Below, piece by piece: positions 54,658 to 64,000 of a DNA stretch of 64,000 nt (its first letter is position 1; each line of letters begins with the position of its first letter). A program made the translations under genes and the position numbers. The DNA is taken from positions 1-64,000 of the forward strand of contig NZ_WMLB01000034.1 of NCBI RefSeq assembly GCF_009709675.1, in the 5' to 3' direction. This stretch comes from Agromyces bracchium. Its GTDB lineage: Bacteria > Actinomycetota > Actinomycetes > Actinomycetales > Microbacteriaceae. Under the pieces are notes generated by a model that was given only the letters and a program-made list of their open reading frames with translations, was not told the origin of the DNA and did not search any database.

Positions 54658-54842
54658 TGGCCAAGCAGCTCAAGGTGACCCAGGTCAAGTCCAAGGTGAG
54701 CGAGAAGCAGAACCAGCGCGACACGCTGCGCAGCCTCGGTCTGAAGAAGATCGGCCAGAGCGTCGTTCGCGAGGACACCCCCCAGGTGCGCGGCTACGTG
54801 AAGACGGTCGCCCACCTCGTGACGGTTGAGGAGATCGACTAA
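54657..54842 (+). CDS. rpmD: 50S ribosomal protein L30
   Basis: 61 aa, exact family length. [20 protein letters not shown] is typical. One-base overlaps with rpsE and rplO at each end. Confidence 0.96.
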   Translation: MAKQLKVTQVKSKVSEKQNQRDTLRSLGLKKIGQSVVREDTPQVRGYVKTVAHLVTVEEID

Positions 54843-55519
54843 TGGCTGACGAGACGAAGGACGTCGCCGCCGAGGAGACCCCGAAGAAGGCTCCCGCGAA
54901 GAAGGCCGCCGCGAAGCCGGCCGCCGAGAAGAAGGCCGCCGCGAAGCCGGCCGCCGAGAAGAAGGCTCCGGCCAAGGCCGCCGCCGCCAAGACCGACGAC
55001 GCGAAGGCCGAGAAGGCCCCCGCCAAGAAGGCTCCGGCGAAGAAGGCCCCGGCCAAGAAGGAGTCCGAGGACGTCGTGCGCGAGCCGGTCCTCAAGGTGC
55101 ACCACCTGCGCCCGGCCCCCGGTGCCAAGAAGGACAAGACCCGCGTCGGACGCGGTGAGGGTTCGAAGGGCAAGACCGCCGGTCGCGGCACCAAGGGTTC
55201 GAAGGCCCGCAACAACATCCGCCCCGGCTTCGAGGGTGGCCAGCTTCCGTACCACATGCGTGCGCCGAAGCTCCGCGGCTTCAAGAACCCGTTCCGCGTC
55301 GAGTACCAGGTGGTCAACCTGGACAAGCTCGCCGAGCTCTACCCGAAGGGCGGCGACGTCACCGTCGCCGACCTGGTGGCCAAGGGTGCCGTCCGCAAGA
55401 ACGAGCGCGTCAAGGTGCTCGGCAACGGCGACATCCAGGTGAAGCTCAACGTCGAGGTCGACAAGGTCTCCGGCTCCGCCGAGCAGAAGATCGTCGCCGC
55501 CGGCGGTTCGGTCAAGTAA
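54842..55519 (+). CDS. rplO: 50S ribosomal protein L15 with histone-like N-terminal extension
   Basis: 225 aa; a standard L15 is about 145. The first 75 or so residues are a Lys/Ala/Pro repeat ([13 protein letters not shown] and [16 protein letters not shown]) resembling histone H1 or HupB tails. The normal core starts near [18 protein letters not shown]. The extension could bind rRNA or DNA. There is no internal start with a ribosome site that would remove it, so I take the long form. Confidence 0.93.
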   Translation: MADETKDVAAEETPKKAPAKKAAAKPAAEKKAAAKPAAEKKAPAKAAAAKTDDAKAEKAPAKKAPAKKAPAKKESEDVVREPVLKVHHLRPAPGAKKDKTRVGRGEGSKGKTAGRGTKGSKARNNIRPGFEGGQLPYHMRAPKLRGFKNPFRVEYQVVNLDKLAELYPKGGDVTVADLVAKGAVRKNERVKVLGNGDIQVKLNVEVDKVSGSAEQKIVAAGGSVK

Positions 55520-55542
55520 GGCCGCTGCACCACACACGGAAT

Positions 55543-55594
55543 TCGAGCCTGTCGGGACCTCGCGTATGATTCACGGGGGTCTCGACAGGCTCGA
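55543..55594. repeat. GGTTTCGACAGGCTCGA-type inverted repeat, copy 2
   Basis: Arms TCGAGCCTGTCGGGACC (55543-55559) and GGTCTCGACAGGCTCGA (55578-55594) pair with one mismatch, loop 18 nt. Located between rplO and secY; the same family as 45715-45767. Confidence 0.8.
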
Positions 55595-55636
55595 GCCGCA
55601 TTCATGCTGACTGCGGCGTCAGTAACAGGAGGACGA

Positions 55637-56955
<1,319 letters not shown>

Positions 56956-56959
<4 letters not shown>

Positions 56960-57591
56960 CGCACACCGCCTCCGCCCGCTTCCTGATCGTCGGCCCGCAG
57001 GGCTCCGGCAAGGGCACGCAGGGCGTGCTCGTCGCCGAGGCGTTCGGAGTCCCGCAGGTCGCGACCGGCGACATCTTCCGGGAGAACGTCAAGGGCGGCA
57101 CCGAGCTCGGCAAGCGCGTCCAGGCCATCATCGAGGCCGGCGACCTCGTCCCCGACGAGCTGACCAGCGAGCTGGTCCGCGATCGCCTCGCGCAGGCCGA
57201 TGCCTCCGCCGGCTTCCTCCTCGACGGGTACCCGCGCAACCGCGGCCAGGTCGACGACCTCGAGGCGTTCCTGTCGGGTCGTGGCGAGGCGCTCGACGCG
57301 GTCATCGAACTGGTGGTCCCGCGCGACGAGTCGATCACGCGCCTCCGCCAGCGGGCGATCGACCAGGGCCGGACGGATGACACGGAGGAGATCATCGCGA
57401 ACCGCCTCGCGATCTACGAGCGCGAGACGGCGCCGATCCTCGACGTGTACCGCGAGCACGAGCTCGTCGTCCGGATCGACGGCGTGGGCACCCTCGACGA
57501 GGTCACGGAGCGCATCTTCGCGGCGCTCGCCGAGCGCGGCCTGGAGCCGAACGGCAGCGAGGCCGGCGACCGCAGCGCCGGCGCCGCGTAA
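56956..57591 (+). CDS. adk: Adenylate kinase
   Basis: 211 aa. Interconverts ATP + AMP and 2 ADP. P-loop GPQGSGKG at 13-20, ATGDIFRENV, LLDGYPRN and a short lid without cysteines (the short-lid actinobacterial form). The C-terminal 20 residues are Gly/Ala/Glu-rich. ATGA overlap with secY. Confidence 0.96.
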
Positions 57592-57603
57592 CCGGCGCGA
57601 CGG

Positions 57604-58431
57604 GTGTTCGGCCGACTGAAGCTCAAGACGCCGGCCGAACTGCGCGCCATGGTCCCCGCAGGCGAGGCGACCGCGGCCCTGCTCGCGGCGGCCCGTGAGC
57701 GGCTCGTCGTCGGGGCGACCCCGCTCGACCTCGATGCCGCCGCCGACGAGGTCATCCTCGCGCACGGCGGCCGCTCGAACTTCCGCCTCGTCCCCGGCTA
57801 TCGGCACGCGCTCTGCGTGTCGGTCGACGACGACGTGGTGCACGGGATCCCGGGCGACCGGCCGTTCCGCCCCGGCGACATCGTGTCGGTCGACGGCGGG
57901 GCCGAGATCGACGGATGGAACGGGGACGCCGCGTTCACTGTGGTCCTTCCCGACCCCGAACGGCCCGACGTGGTGCTCGCGCGCGAGCAGCTCGCCGCCG
58001 CGGCCGAACGGTCGCTGTGGGCGGGCATCGCCGCGCTCGCGTCGGCGCGGCACCTGAACGAGGTCGGCGAGGCGATCGAGGCCTCGGTCGAGGCGTCGGG
58101 CGCCTACGGCATCCTCGAGGGGTACGGCGGCCACGGCATCGGGCGATCGATGCACGAGGACCCGTCGGTCTACAACCACGCGGTGCGCGGGCGCGGCCCG
58201 CGCATCAGGCCCGGCCTGGTGGTCGCGATCGAGCCCATGATCACCGCCGGCGATCCGGCCACGTTCGTGCGCGACGACGGCTGGACCGTGGCGACGGCCG
58301 ACGGCGGCGACGGCGCGCACGTCGAGCACAGCGTGGCCGTGCACGCCGACGGGATCTGGGTGCTCACCGCGCCCGACGGCGGTGCGGAGGGACTCGCACC
58401 CCTCGGCGTGCGGCCGGTGCCGATCGCGTGA
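57604..58431 (+). CDS. map: Type I methionine aminopeptidase
   Basis: 275 aa. Removes the initiator methionine using two metal ions: the five ligands are distributed in VSVDGGAEIDGWNGDAAFT, GHGIGR, EPMIT and VEHSVAV. GTG start at 57604, 12 bp after adk. It ends the S10-spc-secY gene series here. Confidence 0.95.
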   Translation: MFGRLKLKTPAELRAMVPAGEATAALLAAARERLVVGATPLDLDAAADEVILAHGGRSNFRLVPGYRHALCVSVDDDVVHGIPGDRPFRPGDIVSVDGGAEIDGWNGDAAFTVVLPDPERPDVVLAREQLAAAAERSLWAGIAALASARHLNEVGEAIEASVEASGAYGILEGYGGHGIGRSMHEDPSVYNHAVRGRGPRIRPGLVVAIEPMITAGDPATFVRDDGWTVATADGGDGAHVEHSVAVHADGIWVLTAPDGGAEGLAPLGVRPVPIA

Positions 58432-58452
58432 TCGGCCGCGGCGCGGCATCCG

Positions 58453-60363
58453 TCACGTCGACATGAGGCCGGACAGCTCGGCGAGGAGCCCGGGGTAGTC
58501 CGTGGCGCCGCGGACGAGGCGCCGCACGTTCTCGGGTTCGGAGAAGGCCTCCACGAACTGGTCGAAGACCGACTGGAACTCCGCCCGGCCGTCCTCGGCG
58601 AACGCGATGAGCGCGACGACGTGCACGTTCGCATCGCCCCACTCGATCGCCCGTTCGTCGATCGCGATCGCGATGGCGCTCCGCGTGGCGGTCATCGTCA
58701 TGGCGTGCGGCACGGCGAGGAGGTCGGTGAACGCGGTGGAGGACATGCGCTCGCGTTCGAGGGCGCCCTCGACGTACGCGTCGTCGATGACGCCGGCGTC
58801 GATGAGCCGGTCGCCGAGCAGCCGGATCACGGCTTCACGGTCGCGCCCGCCGACGCCGCGCACGAACAGGTCGGGGCCGATCGAGTGCGACAGCGTCGAG
58901 GCGAGCCGGGCGCGACGGCGGCCGCGGCGAAGCCGGGCGACCTCCGCGCGGACCCGATCGACGTCGTCGGAGGTCGGGAACGGCGCGACGATCACCACCG
59001 CAGGCAGCGGCGAGTCGGGCGGGAGCACCGCGACGACGAGATCCGCCTCGTCGAGGTCGCCGTCGACGAGCTCGGCCTCGTCGCCGAGGGCACCCCGCAG
59101 CCGCTCGACGAGCAGGCTGCGGGCGTCGTGGTACTCGGGGACGTCGACGGCGACGCGAACGACGTCGCCCCGCGACCGCGTGCGCTCGAGCTGCGCGCCG
59201 AGGTGCATCGCGAGGTAGGCGATCTCGTCGTCGTTGACCGTGATGCCCTCGATCCGGGCGAGCTCGCTCGCGAGGTACACGGCCAGGTCGTAGATCAGCG
59301 GATACGCCGACTTGATGGACGCGGTGAGCGGATTGCGCGAGTAGCTCTGCTCGGCTGCACGTGCGGCGAGGTTCTCGACGTGCAGCGCGAGGCGCTCGAT
59401 GAAGCGCTCGTCGCCGAGTTCGACGAGCCATTCCTGCGAGATGCGCGCGACGATCTCGCGGACCACGGCCTCGCGGGCCGGGCCCTGCTGGAGCGTCGCC
59501 ACGCGCGAGCCGATGAGTCGCGCGAGGTGGTCGAGCTCCGCGGGCGGGAGCCGCACGTCGAACTCGTCGCGGATGAGGCGGTCGAGCAGCGCGGACAGGG
59601 CGTCGAGCGCCGAGCCGGGCGCGTCCGGCCGATCGTGCGGCTCCACTCCGCGCGATTCCGGCGGCGCAGGGATCGTGGCGGGGGTCGCCGGGTCGTCCGA
59701 GCCGGCGAGCACGCGATCGCGACCGACCCGGTCGAGCGCGATCGCGACGTGGAGCAGCACGTCGTCGAGCGCGTACTCGTTCGGCGCGTACCCCGCGTCG
59801 CGGATGCCCGCGACCAGTGCGGTGCGGAAGCGTTCCATCGACGGGAAGCCGGCGCGCAGCGACGAGAGGTCGCGGATGCCGCGGCGCCCCTCCTCGCGCA
59901 CGAGCGAGCCGAGGAGGCGGCGCATCGCCGTCTCGGGGCCCACGAGCCGCACCCGGCTCCCCTCGCGGTCGAGGCTCAGGCCGGTGCCCTGCAGCCGAGC
60001 GCGGACGCGCCCGAGATCGGCCTCGACCGTGGACTCGCTCACGTGCGCCGCCGCCGCCACCTCGTGCAGGTCGAGTCCGTCGCGCGCGTCGACGAGGTCG
60101 CGGATCAAGCGGGCCCGCCGGCCGTCGGGCGTGGCGTCCGCGGCCACCGAGCGGGCGTGCAGGACCCGCGCCCATGCCGACCGGTCGAGTCGGTACCCGT
60201 CGGGACCGGACTCCACCACGACCTCGCCCGTGCGGTTCGCCTGGGCGGCGTACGAGCGGATGGTCCGGTCGGACACCCCGAGGCGGTCGGCGAGCCGGGC
60301 GGCCGTCACGGCGACGTCGTCGTCGGCGAGTGCCTCGACGAGGCGCTCCCAGTTCTCCGACAC
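58453..60363 (-). CDS. BglG/MtlR-type PRD regulator with EIIA domain
   Basis: About 636 aa. Order: two N-terminal helix-turn-helix segments ([18 protein letters not shown] and a second near AAAHVSESTVEADL), PRD1 and PRD2 with histidines (ELDHLARL, LHVENLAARA, AYLAMHLGAQ), a IIB-like part without an obvious active Cys, and a C-terminal EIIA-like part with VPHAM near residue 550. Such proteins activate mannitol genes and are phosphorylated by the PTS. GTG 60363 is preferred over 60399 because of GGAGCGGG upstream. It is divergent from the PTS genes. MtlR assignment is by context. Confidence 0.85.
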   Translation of the reverse strand: MSENWERLVEALADDDVAVTAARLADRLGVSDRTIRSYAAQANRTGEVVVESGPDGYRLDRSAWARVLHARSVAADATPDGRRARLIRDLVDARDGLDLHEVAAAAHVSESTVEADLGRVRARLQGTGLSLDREGSRVRLVGPETAMRRLLGSLVREEGRRGIRDLSSLRAGFPSMERFRTALVAGIRDAGYAPNEYALDDVLLHVAIALDRVGRDRVLAGSDDPATPATIPAPPESRGVEPHDRPDAPGSALDALSALLDRLIRDEFDVRLPPAELDHLARLIGSRVATLQQGPAREAVVREIVARISQEWLVELGDERFIERLALHVENLAARAAEQSYSRNPLTASIKSAYPLIYDLAVYLASELARIEGITVNDDEIAYLAMHLGAQLERTRSRGDVVRVAVDVPEYHDARSLLVERLRGALGDEAELVDGDLDEADLVVAVLPPDSPLPAVVIVAPFPTSDDVDRVRAEVARLRRGRRRARLASTLSHSIGPDLFVRGVGGRDREAVIRLLGDRLIDAGVIDDAYVEGALERERMSSTAFTDLLAVPHAMTMTATRSAIAIAIDERAIEWGDANVHVVALIAFAEDGRAEFQSVFDQFVEAFSEPENVRRLVRGATDYPGLLAELSGLMST

Positions 60364-60591
60364 CTGGCCCGCTCCGATCCTCGCCGCCTCGGCGCGCACG
60401 CTCGTCGGACGGGTGCAGCCCAGTCAACCACCTGCCGGGGCGCCGGGGGAGCGGATGCGACGCATCTTCCGGGGGTGCGGAAGCGGTTCTGTTGGCGGCG
60501 GCGGCGCGGATGGGAGCAGACTCGGGCTGTTCGCGGCATCCGCCGTGACCGATCGAAGAGGACCGGGCCAGGCTCGGCGAGGAGGCCGATG
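60364..60591 (+). promoter_or_regulatory. Divergent control region of the PTS cluster
   Basis: 228 bp between the regulator and PTS genes. CTTCCG (60466-60471)-N6-CGGAAG (60478-60483) is a perfect palindrome, a candidate binding site for the regulator. Clear promoter boxes could not be picked. Confidence 0.4.
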
Positions 60592-60900
60592 ATGCGGATC
60601 GTCGTGGTGTGCGGAGCCGGTGCGTCGAGCACCTTCGCCGCCCTGCGCATCCGCCGTGCCGCCGAGTCGCGCGGCATGGCGGTCGACGTCCGCGCTGCGG
60701 GCGAGCAGACGCTCGCCGAGGCGCTCGAGGGCGCCGACGCGCTGCTCGTCGGCGTGCACCTCGTGCCGCGACTCGGGTCGCTCGAGCAGCTCGCGATCGC
60801 GGCATCCGTGCCCGTCGCCGTGCTGCCCGACGAGACCCGCACGCTCGACGGCGATGCCGCCCTCGACCTCGCGATCGCGATCATCGGAGCCCGAGCATGA
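60592..60900 (+). CDS. PTS IIB-like protein, lactose/cellobiose type
   Basis: 102 aa, the usual IIB size. The active cysteine is C7 in RIVVVCGAGASSTFAALRIR. It accepts phosphate from an EIIA and passes it to sugar in the EIIC. An upstream ATG at 60589 is possible; the GGAGG spacing favours 60592. Next to a mannitol EIIC this is an unusual type of IIB. Confidence 0.85.
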   Translation: MRIVVVCGAGASSTFAALRIRRAAESRGMAVDVRAAGEQTLAEALEGADALLVGVHLVPRLGSLEQLAIAASVPVAVLPDETRTLDGDAALDLAIAIIGARA

Positions 60901-60991
60901 ACACGCCCACGCCGCGCAACCCCGTTCCCTGCGCAGAGCCACGGGTCTATGGTGAACACGGGAACGGACACCAGCGACGGAGGCCGGAGAC

Positions 60992-61258
60992 ATGGTGGAG
61001 CGCACTGTTCGAGTCGGATCGAGCCACGGACTGCACGCCAGGCCGGCCAAGCTCTTCACGCAGGCCGCCGCGGGGTCGGGATCGAGTGTCACCATCGCGA
61101 AAGCGGGCGGCGCTCCGGTCAACGCGGCGAGCATCCTCGCGGTCATCGCGCAGGGCATCGACCACGGCGACGAGGTCACCGTGGTGGTCGACGGGGGCGA
61201 CGAGCAGCGCGTGCTCGACGAGCTCGTCGAGCTGCTCAGCACCGACCACGACGAATAG
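60992..61258 (+). CDS. ptsH: Phosphocarrier protein HPr
   Basis: 88 aa. The phosphorylated histidine is H15 (SSHGLHARPAKLFTQ), and Ser47 (NAASILAVI) is the usual regulatory site. It transfers phosphate from EI to EIIA components. 45 bp before the ptsI start. Confidence 0.95.
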   Translation: MVERTVRVGSSHGLHARPAKLFTQAAAGSGSSVTIAKAGGAPVNAASILAVIAQGIDHGDEVTVVVDGGDEQRVLDELVELLSTDHDE

Positions 61259-61303
61259 CCCGGGGCGTCCGTCGCCCATCGAACCGAACGGGGAGGGCGA
61301 GTG

Positions 61304-62986
61304 ATGGAGTTCAGAGGCACCGGCATCGGCCAGGGCGTGGCCGTCGGACCGGTCGTACGGATGGCCGAGCGTCTGCCGGAACCGGTGGACCGACCGAGCC
61401 ACCTCGATCCGGCCCGTGAGGAGGAGCGCGCCCGCGCGTCGGTCTCGGTCGTCGCCGACGACCTGCAGCGCAAGGGTGCGCAGGCGGGCGGCGCGGCACA
61501 GGACGTGCTCGAGGCGCAGGCCATGATGGCCGAGGACCCGACGCTCATGGACGACGTCGTGAAGCGGCTCGCCGACGGCAAGACCGCCGAGCGCGCCGTG
61601 TACGAGGCGTTCGCCGCGTTCCGCGACCTCCTGTCGTCGATGGGCGGGTACATGGGCGAACGCGCCGCCGACCTCGACGACGTGTCGCAGCGCGTGGTCG
61701 CGCACCTGCTGAAGGTGCCCGCGCCGGGCGTGCCGAACCCGGGCCATCCATTCGTGCTCGTGGCCCGCGACCTCGCGCCCGCCGACACCGCGCTCCTCGA
61801 TCTCACGCAGGTGCTCGGCCTCGTCACGATCGACGGCGGACCGACCTCGCACACCGCGATCCTGGCCCGCGAGAAGTCCATCGTCGCGATCGTCGGGGCG
61901 GCGGATGCCTCGGCCCTCGCCGACGGCGACACCGTGATCGTCGACGCCGAGAACGACCTCGTCGTGCAGTCGCCCGACGCCGACGCCGTGGCAGCGGCGA
62001 AGGAGCGGATCGCCGAGCGGGCCGCGCGGGCGGCCGCGCCGATCACGCCCGGCGCGCTCGCCGACGGCACCGCGGTGCCGCTGCTCGCGAACCTCGGCTC
62101 GGCCGACGGGGCGGCGGGAGCGGTCGAGCTCGGCGCCGAGGGCGTGGGGCTCTTCCGCACCGAGTTCCTCTTCCTGGACGCCGATCGCGCGCCGAGCGTG
62201 AGCGAGCAGCAGGAGCAGTACACGCGCCTGCTCAGCGCGTTCCCGGGGCGGAAGGTCGTCGTGCGCGTGCTCGACGCCGGCGCCGACAAGCCGCTGGCCT
62301 TCCTCAACGACGCGGAGGAGGAGAACCCGGCGCTCGGGCTCCGCGGCATCCGGGCCCTGCGCCATGCCGAGGTGATTCTCAGGGAGCAGCTGACCGCGCT
62401 CGCCACGGCCGACGCCGCGACCGACGCCGACCTGTGGGTCATGGCGCCGATGATCGCGACCGTCGACGAGACGCGCTACTTCACCGACCTCTGCCGCGAG
62501 CTCGGCCTGAAGACGGCCGGCGTCATGGTCGAGACGCCCTCGGCGGCGCTCATCGCCGATCGCGTGCTCGGGGTCGCCGACTTCGCATCGATCGGCACCA
62601 ACGACCTCACGCAGTACACGATGGCCGCCGATCGGCTCCTCGGCACGGTCGCGAACCTGCAGGACCCGTGGGCGCCGGCCGTGCTGCGGCTGGTCGCCGA
62701 GGTCGGCGCCGCCGGCGGCCGCCTCGGCAAGCCCGTCGGCATCTGCGGCGAGGCCGCCGCCGATCCGCTCCTCGCCGTGGTGCTCGTCGGCCTCGGCGCC
62801 AGCACCCTGTCGATGTCCCCGTCGGCACTCGCAGACGTCCGCGCCTCCCTCGCGCGGTACACCCGGGAGGATGCCGAGCGCATCGCCCGGGCAGCCCTGG
62901 CCGCAGAGGGAGCGGCCGAGGCGAAGCAGGCGGCGAAGCAGGCCGCCGAATCCGCACCCACCCCCACCGGCACGACCGTGCCGTGA
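61304..62986 (+). CDS. ptsI: PTS enzyme I
   Basis: 560 aa. First phosphorelay enzyme, taking phosphate from phosphoenolpyruvate. The active histidine is H183 (GGPTSHTAILAREKS); GAEGVGLFRTEFLF, VMVETPSAAL and DFASIGTNDLTQYT and a late GICGEAA are conserved. ATG 61304 is preferred over GTG 61301 because GGGAGGG lies 7 nt upstream. The C-terminal Ala/Glu-rich tail is short. Confidence 0.95.
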   Translation: MEFRGTGIGQGVAVGPVVRMAERLPEPVDRPSHLDPAREEERARASVSVVADDLQRKGAQAGGAAQDVLEAQAMMAEDPTLMDDVVKRLADGKTAERAVYEAFAAFRDLLSSMGGYMGERAADLDDVSQRVVAHLLKVPAPGVPNPGHPFVLVARDLAPADTALLDLTQVLGLVTIDGGPTSHTAILAREKSIVAIVGAADASALADGDTVIVDAENDLVVQSPDADAVAAAKERIAERAARAAAPITPGALADGTAVPLLANLGSADGAAGAVELGAEGVGLFRTEFLFLDADRAPSVSEQQEQYTRLLSAFPGRKVVVRVLDAGADKPLAFLNDAEEENPALGLRGIRALRHAEVILREQLTALATADAATDADLWVMAPMIATVDETRYFTDLCRELGLKTAGVMVETPSAALIADRVLGVADFASIGTNDLTQYTMAADRLLGTVANLQDPWAPAVLRLVAEVGAAGGRLGKPVGICGEAAADPLLAVVLVGLGASTLSMSPSALADVRASLARYTREDAERIARAALAAEGAAEAKQAAKQAAESAPTPTGTTVP

Positions 62987-63004
62987 CCCAGCACTGGAGG
63001 CATC

Positions 63005-64000
63005 ATGACGACGACGTCAGCTGAGGCGAAGCGACCCGGGGGTTCCCGCGTCCACGTCCAGCGCTTCGGAACCTTCCTCAGCGGCATGATCATGCCGAAC
63101 ATCCCCGCGCTCATCGCGTGGGGCATCTTCACCGCCTTCTTCATCGGAGTGGGGTGGACGCCGAACGCGGACCTCGCGACCATCGTGGGCCCGTTCATCC
63201 ATTACCTGCTGCCCATCCTGATCGGCTACACGGGCGGCTCGATGGTCTACGGCATCCGAGGCGGCGTGGTCGGCAGCATCGCGACCTTCGGCGCGATCGC
63301 CGGATCCGACCTGCTGATCGCCCAGGTGAACGCCACCCTGCCCGAGGACAACCAGCTCGGCCAGATCCACATGTTCATCGGTGCGATGATCCTCGGACCG
63401 CTCGCGGCCTGGACGATGAAGTGGCTCGACTCCCTGTGGGAGGGCAAGGTCAAGGCGGGCTTCGAGATGCTCGTCAACATGTTCTCCGCCGGCATCTGGG
63501 GCTTCGTCATGGCCGTCGTCGGGTTCTACCCGGTCGCCTGGCTCGTGAACGGCATCATGAACGCCCTCTCGAGTGCGGTGAGCTGGCTCGTCGAGACGAA
63601 CCTGCTGCCGCTGACCAGCATCATCATCGAGCCGGCCAAGGTGCTGTTCCTGAACAACGCGATCAACCACGGCGTGCTCACGCCGCTCGGGCTCTCCGAG
63701 GCGGCAGAGGACGGCTCGTCGATCCTGTTCCTCCTGGAGGCGAACCCCGGCCCCGGCGTCGGCCTGCTGCTCGCGTTCACGTTCTTCGGCATCGGCGCGG
63801 CGAGGGCGTCGGCACCCGGTGCGGCCGTGATCCAGTTCTTCGGCGGCATCCACGAGGTGTACTTCCCGTTCGCGCTGATGAAGCCGATCCTGATCCTGGC
63901 GCTCATCGCGGGCGGCATGACCGGGGTTACGACGAACATGCTGCTGGGCGGTGCCCTGCGTGCTCCAGCCGCTCCCGGCAGCATCATCGCGGTACTCCTG
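63005..64000 (+). CDS. mtlA: PTS mannitol transporter EIIC (EIICB), partial
   Basis: 332 codons are visible, cut by the window end with no stop. VQRFGTFLSGMIMPNIPALIAW, then GYTGGSMVYGIRGGVVGSIAT and LFLNNAINHGVLTPLG are signature mannitol EIIC motifs, with about eight hydrophobic helices. In relatives a IIB or IIBA domain follows. ATG 63005 lies 18 bp after ptsI, so it is in the same operon. The final stretch enters a LGGALRAPAAPGSI segment. Confidence 0.92.
   Translation, partial: MTTTSAEAKRPGGSRVHVQRFGTFLSGMIMPNIPALIAWGIFTAFFIGVGWTPNADLATIVGPFIHYLLPILIGYTGGSMVYGIRGGVVGSIATFGAIAGSDLLIAQVNATLPEDNQLGQIHMFIGAMILGPLAAWTMKWLDSLWEGKVKAGFEMLVNMFSAGIWGFVMAVVGFYPVAWLVNGIMNALSSAVSWLVETNLLPLTSIIIEPAKVLFLNNAINHGVLTPLGLSEAAEDGSSILFLLEANPGPGVGLLLAFTFFGIGAARASAPGAAVIQFFGGIHEVYFPFALMKPILILALIAGGMTGVTTNMLLGGALRAPAAPGSIIAVLL

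Overview
The window is high-GC DNA from an actinobacterium. The base composition, GTG/TTG starts, ATGA/GTGA stop-start overlaps and family-level look of RpoB/RpoC, the ribosomal proteins, the CGNR protein and the repeats all fit Microbacteriaceae, perhaps close to Agromyces. That placement is inference, not a search result. No rRNA, tRNA, CRISPR array or complete insertion sequence was found. The left edge holds the last codons of one gene, possibly an IS110-type transposase.

Layout. (1) 1-17.7 kb is a mosaic of small metabolic and regulatory genes: GNAT acetyltransferase, DEAD-box helicase, SRPBCC/DUF1684 pair, coiled-coil membrane protein, SDR, ComB-like protein, CGNR zinc-finger protein, SprT-like protein, PQQ-type sugar dehydrogenase lipoprotein, the pxpABC 5-oxoprolinase operon, two tandem spermidine-synthase-like proteins, a truncated haemoglobin, a large LuxR-type ATPase regulator and a two-gene unit of unknown role. 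Many of these genes have a TANNNT box 6-7 nt before the start codon, which suggests leaderless transcripts. (2) 17.7-25.6 kb holds rpoB-rpoC with a recognisable promoter and a double hairpin terminator. (3) 25.7-38.8 kb is the accessory block. It is centred on an EssC-like FHA/FtsK ATPase of about 1490 aa with an RDD-FHA membrane protein, two WXG100-sized proteins, a long candidate secreted protein and a chain of overlapping genes of unknown function. It looks like a pared-down type VII secretion system. (4) 38.8-43.6 kb is the str operon (rpsL-rpsG-fusA-tuf). (5) 43.7-45.4 kb has an acyltransferase and an OsmC protein. (6) 45.9-58.4 kb is the S10-spc operon through secY-adk-map. (7) 58.4-64 kb is a mannitol-type PTS region: a BglG/MtlR regulator, a small IIB, HPr, EI and a mannitol EIIC cut by the window end.

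How they fit together. The core blocks supply transcription (RpoB/C), translation (str, S10 and spc proteins, EF-G, EF-Tu), Sec export (SecY) and N-terminal methionine removal (Map). The PTS block appears self-contained: EI and HPr feed the adjacent mannitol permease and a PRD regulator that itself carries an EIIA domain. The most unusual region is the 27.7-37.5 kb secretion-like locus: it has the motor ATPase and WXG100-type partners, but EccB, EccD, EccE and mycosin are not visible. Palindromic intergenic repeats of at least two families sit inside or beside the ribosomal operons.
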